Translations under genes and position numbers: made by a program
Assembly: GCA_050251195.1 (NCBI GenBank)
Contig: JBFWNG010000005.1
Location: 186,001-250,000, forward strand
Direction of reading: 5' to 3'
Source: JBFWNG01 sp050251195
GTDB taxonomy: Bacteria > Bdellovibrionota_B > Oligoflexia > Oligoflexales > Oligoflexaceae
Length of the DNA stretch: 64,000 nucleotides
In this document: piece after piece, positions 60,846 to 64,000 of the stretch
Layout: every line of letters begins with the position of its first letter
Position numbering within the stretch: position 1 is the stretch's first letter
Notes under the pieces: generated by a model
Told to the model about the DNA's origin: nothing
What the model saw: only the letters and a program-made list of their open reading frames with translations
Database searches by the model: none

Positions 60846-61292
60846 TCAACCTTCTGGAATGTTAGGTTCGACCAGCTGCGCGAGTTTGATCAAGCTTTCT
60901 TGCCAACCTAAGTAACACATCTCAACTGGGATAACAGCGGGCAGGTTTTCTTGTTTAATGCGCAACTCCGTGCCGCACATCACTTCCCTAAATTGAATCG
61001 TAACTATGATTTCGCCTGGCAAGTTCGGATCTTCAAACTGATCTGTGCAACGGATAAGTTTATTTGGTTGAATCTCAATAAATGTTCCAAAAAAGCTATG
61101 AGATCCGCCCGTGGTAAAGTTGATAAAAGACATTTTGTAGCCGCCGCCGACTTTGAAATCCATGTTATGGACCTTGCACAAAAATCCAAATGGCGGTATC
61201 CAGGTCGCCTTCGCCATCGGATCGCTAAAGGCCTTAAAAACCTTGCCAACCGGCGCCTTAATCACCCTGTGAAGTTCTACGGAATTCGACAT
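60846..61292 (-). CDS. SRPBCC (AHSA1-type) lipid-binding protein
   Basis: The 148-residue protein has the START/AHSA1 fold: VELHRVIKAPVGKVFKAFSDPMAKATWIPP, followed by GGGYKMSF, GTFIEIQPNKLIRCTDQF and GTELRIKQENLP. Members bind hydrophobic ligands or act on polyketides. It starts four bases beyond the TetR gene, with AAGGAG before the ATG, so it is co-transcribed with it and with the DoxX-like gene. Such trios often respond to small hydrophobic stressors. Confidence 0.88.
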   Translation of the reverse strand: MSNSVELHRVIKAPVGKVFKAFSDPMAKATWIPPFGFLCKVHNMDFKVGGGYKMSFINFTTGGSHSFFGTFIEIQPNKLIRCTDQFEDPNLPGEIIVTIQFREVMCGTELRIKQENLPAVIPVEMCYLGWQESLIKLAQLVEPNIPEG

Positions 61293-61296
61293 AAAT

Positions 61297-61908
61297 TTAC
61301 TCCTTGGTTAAACGGTTATCCGGGAACAACAGATGTAGATAATTTTCTAAATGCTCTATCGCCATAACGGCATCCTTGGTCTTGCCGCTTGCCTTTGAGA
61401 GAATAAACGCTCCTTGAATCGTTGCCTGCGTGAAGAGCGCAAGCGATTTTGATGTCCAACGAGCATTTGGCGCATAAAGCGACTTGGCTTCTTCAATATC
61501 AATTTCCAGGCCTTGCGCATGGCCAAAGATGCTTTTCTCGCACGCCTCTTGAATTTTCGTAACCTGATAAGCTTCTTGAACCATAGTCCCCACTAAACAG
61601 GTAAACTCTTCCAACTCACCTTGAAGAATATCTTTGCGAAACTTGACATATCCAAGAAACCGATCGCGTGGGTCTTGCAAAGTTCGGTACGGTGCTTGTT
61701 CAAAGAATGCGCTGGTGACACTCGACCAATGGTCAGCCGCTGCGACGGCGAGATCATCCTTTGAATCAAAGTGGTGGAAAAAAGCGCCTTTAGTCACTCC
61801 CGCTTTTTCACAGAGCGCCTCAACAGTCGTCGCCGAATAGCCTTTCATGCGGATGAGGCTTAAGGCTGCGTTCAAGAGCTTGTCTTTTGCGGACTGAGAT
61901 TTCACCAT
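61297..61908 (-). CDS. TetR-family transcriptional repressor
   Basis: The 203-residue protein has an N-terminal TetR helix-turn-helix (KDKLLNAALSLIRMKGYSATTVEALCEKAGVTKGAFFHHFDSKDDLAV) and a C-terminal ligand domain with a TetR_C-like region rich in Cys (TCLVG, EACEK). The ATG follows GAGGG. An 18-bp near-palindrome centred on ACTAGT lies 18 bases upstream of the start and is a likely self-operator. It is the first gene of a three-gene operon with SRPBCC and DoxX proteins, which it probably represses until a ligand binds. Confidence 0.92.
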   Translation of the reverse strand: MVKSQSAKDKLLNAALSLIRMKGYSATTVEALCEKAGVTKGAFFHHFDSKDDLAVAAADHWSSVTSAFFEQAPYRTLQDPRDRFLGYVKFRKDILQGELEEFTCLVGTMVQEAYQVTKIQEACEKSIFGHAQGLEIDIEEAKSLYAPNARWTSKSLALFTQATIQGAFILSKASGKTKDAVMAIEHLENYLHLLFPDNRLTKE

Positions 61909-61925
61909 GATCCCTCATAATGACA

Positions 61926-61943
61926 ATACCAACTAGTCGGTAT
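61926..61943. promoter_or_regulatory. TetR operator palindrome
   Basis: ATACC-N8-GGTAT with an ACTAGT core gives an 18-bp palindrome with only one mismatched pair. It starts 18 bases upstream of the TetR start codon. The symmetry and place fit a TetR-dimer operator. Confidence 0.6.
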
Positions 61944-61997
61944 GTTTGCAATGGACCTTTAGGCTTTTCTGTTAACGCCTGGAAAATATGACATATT

Positions 61998-63146
61998 TCA
62001 GTTCTTGCCGTACGTCTTGCCGAGAAACGCAAACAGCTCTGGAGTCGCCAAACCACTCGAGGTCGTGGACATGATATTCCCAGCATTCTGTTCAACAACA
62101 TACCAGCACTTTTGCGGATCCCACGAGGTGTAGTACTGGTCGTTTAAGCCGAGAATGTGCCCGAATTCATGCGGAAAGGTCCGGCTTGTGACGCCGTCAG
62201 AAACGTGGATAGAGTTATCGCTCCAGCGAACAAAGGCACGACCGCCGACGTCGTTGTCTAGGACAAAGGTGAATTTATTGTCCATCTTTTTGTCGAGCCA
62301 TTTGATTCTGACTTGGAGGTCGTCATTTTTCCAGACCGATTCGATATATTCCGAGAGCGCTCCTTCGGCTTCTGCGAGCTGGCCGGAGAACAGAGGGACT
62401 TCGAGCACGCTGCCGCTAAACGTGGCACTTGGATATACGCGGGTTTCGAACCTAAATAGGTCCTTTGTGATCTGATCAACCCATTTCGTGAGAGTTTCCC
62501 CTGTCGATTGGCCGGTGAGAGTGTTCTTGAAGTCTGTGTACATCGGATTGGCTGCGATGACTTTGTTTTGCGCCGCGCTAAAATTTGGGGTTAGGCAGCC
62601 TTCGGTGACGAGGCAATCACGAATCGTTTCTTCGAGGCCCTTGAGATAGGGTGCCTGATCCCGAGTGATGCCGTAGTTGTAACCATCCTTGATGCGGATC
62701 TGATCGTCCATAAGGATGCCGCGCACGCCACCGTTAAGGTTTACCCAATTTGCGTCCACAGGCGTGTCTTTGATCTCCTTCCAGATGTCGATAAAGCGCT
62801 GCCAACCAATGTGTCTGCTCTTCCATTCATCCTCTCCTGGCTCAAATTCGAGTTGCTCTTGAACACTCAGGGCGCCAAGTTCCACCGTTTTGAAACCCGT
62901 TGGCGGGTGATCCAACATGAACTGGCGGATATCCTCGAATCTTTCGTCGAGAGCTTGGATAAGGGCAGTTTGTTCTTCCTGATAAGTGGATTCGCAGGCG
63001 TTGGCACCTTCGCTCCTCTGAAGTTCTAGGACGAAGTTTCCAAGGCTTGCAGGAAGGGCTTCGCTTTCGGGCGGGGGGACGACGTGGTTTTTGGCGCAAG
63101 CAAAAAGCGCGAAAGAGCTTAAGCAAAAGACTAAATATAGGTGCAC
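61998..63146 (-). CDS. Exported metzincin-like (HExxHxxGxxD) metalloprotease lipoprotein
   Basis: The 382-residue protein has a lipobox (LFAC, Cys about 17), a charged helical region, and the zinc motif HEFGHILGLND in TFPHEFGHILGLNDQYY, followed by a Met-turn (GNIMSTTSSG). A His-Glu-x-x-His-x-x-Gly-x-x-Asp motif is the snapalysin-type variant of the metzincin site. It has six Cys, likely disulphides. The GTG at 63146 has AAGGA six bases upstream. It is divergent from the HEAT-repeat gene and 89 bases upstream of the TetR gene on the same strand. Endopeptidase activity is likely. Confidence 0.88.
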   Translation of the reverse strand: MHLYLVFCLSSFALFACAKNHVVPPPESEALPASLGNFVLELQRSEGANACESTYQEEQTALIQALDERFEDIRQFMLDHPPTGFKTVELGALSVQEQLEFEPGEDEWKSRHIGWQRFIDIWKEIKDTPVDANWVNLNGGVRGILMDDQIRIKDGYNYGITRDQAPYLKGLEETIRDCLVTEGCLTPNFSAAQNKVIAANPMYTDFKNTLTGQSTGETLTKWVDQITKDLFRFETRVYPSATFSGSVLEVPLFSGQLAEAEGALSEYIESVWKNDDLQVRIKWLDKKMDNKFTFVLDNDVGGRAFVRWSDNSIHVSDGVTSRTFPHEFGHILGLNDQYYTSWDPQKCWYVVEQNAGNIMSTTSSGLATPELFAFLGKTYGKN

Positions 63147-63331
63147 ATTATTCCTATAAGATGCCAGACTTCCTTACAGGGTACTTATAGCACGAGCAAA
63201 TCTAAAGCAATGGGATTAATGGAACAGCAACACTGGGCAGGGACCCTACCTGTTGAGGGTAATATATTTCGCGAATTGACATAACGTGGTAAAACTCGGG
63301 CACGTTCAAGAATCAACACCGGGCTCGAAAC

Positions 63332-63937
63332 TTGGAAGTAATTAAAGGTCTTATAAGCAAACTGAATACACAAAGCGACAAAAGGGCTCTTGCGCTGATA
63401 AATCAAATCTGTACCTATGGACAAGATGCAGTTGGTTTGCTTATCCGGGCCGCAAAAGATCCAACAGCGCCGCGTTTTCAAAAATGGGCGTTGCGAGCAC
63501 TCGGACAGTCTAACCATGCCTCTGCGACGAAGACGCTCATTCGAGCGTTGCGAGACCCCAAAATGACCATACGGCAACAAGCGCTGAGGGCATTAAGAGA
63601 CCAGGGGCGCCAGGAAAACGGAAAATACCTTGTTCCACTGTTGCAAGACCCCAGTGGTGGCATCCGGGAAAACGCAGCGGATGCTATTGCCGAATTAAAA
63701 TATAAACCAGCAAGAACCCAATTAATAAAATGTTTGGAAGACGAGAAGTGGTATGTTCGTCAGCGAGCCGCTGTTGCTCTGGGTATTCTCGGCGGAAAGA
63801 ATTCAGTTCCGGCTCTAAGGGCACTTGCAGCCTCCGAGATACGTAAGGTGGTCATAAAAGCGGCAACAGATGCCCTTGCGGCTATTGCTGGAAATTGCGT
63901 GCCGAAGGAGCGAGGTACCTCCAACAAGCTTCGATGA
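63332..63937 (+). CDS. HEAT-repeat protein
   Basis: The 201-residue protein has about five helix-turn-helix HEAT-type repeats of about 31 residues (KWALRALGQSNHASATKTLIRAL, IRQQALRALRDQGRQENGKYLVPLL, IRENAADAIAELKYKPARTQLIKCL, VRQRAAVALGILGGKNSVPALRAL). Such repeats are scaffolds for protein binding or, in some, bilin lyases or phycobilin attachment; no such context is present. The TTG start has a poor SD but the frame is otherwise closed upstream. It overlaps the next frame through ATGA, suggesting translational coupling to a downstream gene. Confidence 0.8.
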   Translation: MEVIKGLISKLNTQSDKRALALINQICTYGQDAVGLLIRAAKDPTAPRFQKWALRALGQSNHASATKTLIRALRDPKMTIRQQALRALRDQGRQENGKYLVPLLQDPSGGIRENAADAIAELKYKPARTQLIKCLEDEKWYVRQRAAVALGILGGKNSVPALRALAASEIRKVVIKAATDALAAIAGNCVPKERGTSNKLR

Positions 63938-64000
63938 ATCCCCCGAAAACATGGGGCGCCGGAATCTCCTGCGCCCAAGGATACGTCCTCGCCTATGCTT
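63934..64000 (+). CDS. Start of a coupled gene, 3' end outside window
   Basis: An ATG overlaps the HEAT-repeat stop as ATGA, and the frame (MNPPKTWGAGISCAQGYVLA) stays open to the right edge. The AAGGAG at 63904-63909 is too far upstream to act as a near SD. The short segment does not identify a family; coupling to the HEAT gene is likely but the gene is uncertain. Confidence 0.4.
   Translation, partial: MNPPKTWGAGISCAQGYVLAYA

Noticed and set aside
1..64000. CRISPR arrays, tRNA/rRNA genes and transposases
   Set aside because: None was recognised: no evenly spaced direct repeats with spacers, no tRNA-like cloverleaf and no DDE or HUH motifs in the reading frames.

Overview
The window most resembles a chromosomal segment of a Gram-negative, lipoprotein-rich deltaproteobacterium-like organism, probably Bdellovibrionota/Oligoflexia. 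This placement is inferred from content: two TIGR02147-type regulators, many short lipoproteins with a lipobox Cys, a large stock of secreted proteases, and mid-range GC. No rRNA, tRNA, CRISPR array, transposase or phage module was seen. Coding density is high and no gene-free stretch exceeds about 300 bases. The first gene enters from the left edge, and a new reading frame runs off the right edge.

Layout. 1-8.7 kb: a surface protein with delta-60 repeats, an S8 protease lipoprotein, an HMA-like protein, a GDSL esterase, a three-gene envelope-stress cassette, and an alpha/beta hydrolase. 8.7-10.7 kb: the agmatine-to-putrescine pair aguA-aguB. 10.8-15.1 kb: a secreted protein of unknown fold, an operon pairing a HELGH metallopeptidase with a papain-like peptidase, and a Tat-exported enolase-superfamily protein. 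15.2-24.6 kb: lipoproteins (one frameshifted), an orphan MASE1 histidine kinase, a CxxCH lipoprotein and a TIGR02147 regulator. 24.7-31.9 kb: a stressosome-type locus, rsbR-rsbS-rsbT, then an RsbT-like ATPase fused to a PP2C phosphatase, an RsbT-like ATPase fused to a hybrid histidine kinase, and a second hybrid kinase. Overlapping or nearly abutting genes make this almost certainly one transcript. 32-45.5 kb: a CX4CH cytochrome-like lipoprotein, mgtE, a small Lys-rich protein, a scramblase-like protein, a phospholipase D lipoprotein, several secreted unknowns, a metzincin and a collagen-like protein. 45.6-57.3 kb: a second TIGR02147 regulator, two more CxxCH proteins, an ECF sigma factor with its membrane partner, a DUF4143 ATPase behind a 32-bp palindrome, a second HELGH protein carrying a P domain, an S1 protease and a saccharopine-dehydrogenase-like oxidoreductase. 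57.4-64 kb: a DUF6817-like protein, a beta-lactamase-fold hydrolase, the intact copy of the frameshifted lipoprotein, a TetR-SRPBCC-DoxX operon with a palindromic operator, a second metzincin and a HEAT-repeat protein.

Together the genes suggest an organism that invests in export. There are seven exported peptidases of five catalytic designs, at least five exported proteins with heme-c motifs, and many Cys-containing secreted unknowns. Sensing is elaborate: a stressosome wired to hybrid kinases, an orphan kinase, an ECF sigma factor and a TetR operon. Five protein families occur twice in the window, which points to local paralogue expansion. The most unusual system is the stressosome locus, where the RsbT switch module occurs three times: alone, fused to a phosphatase, and fused to a histidine kinase.
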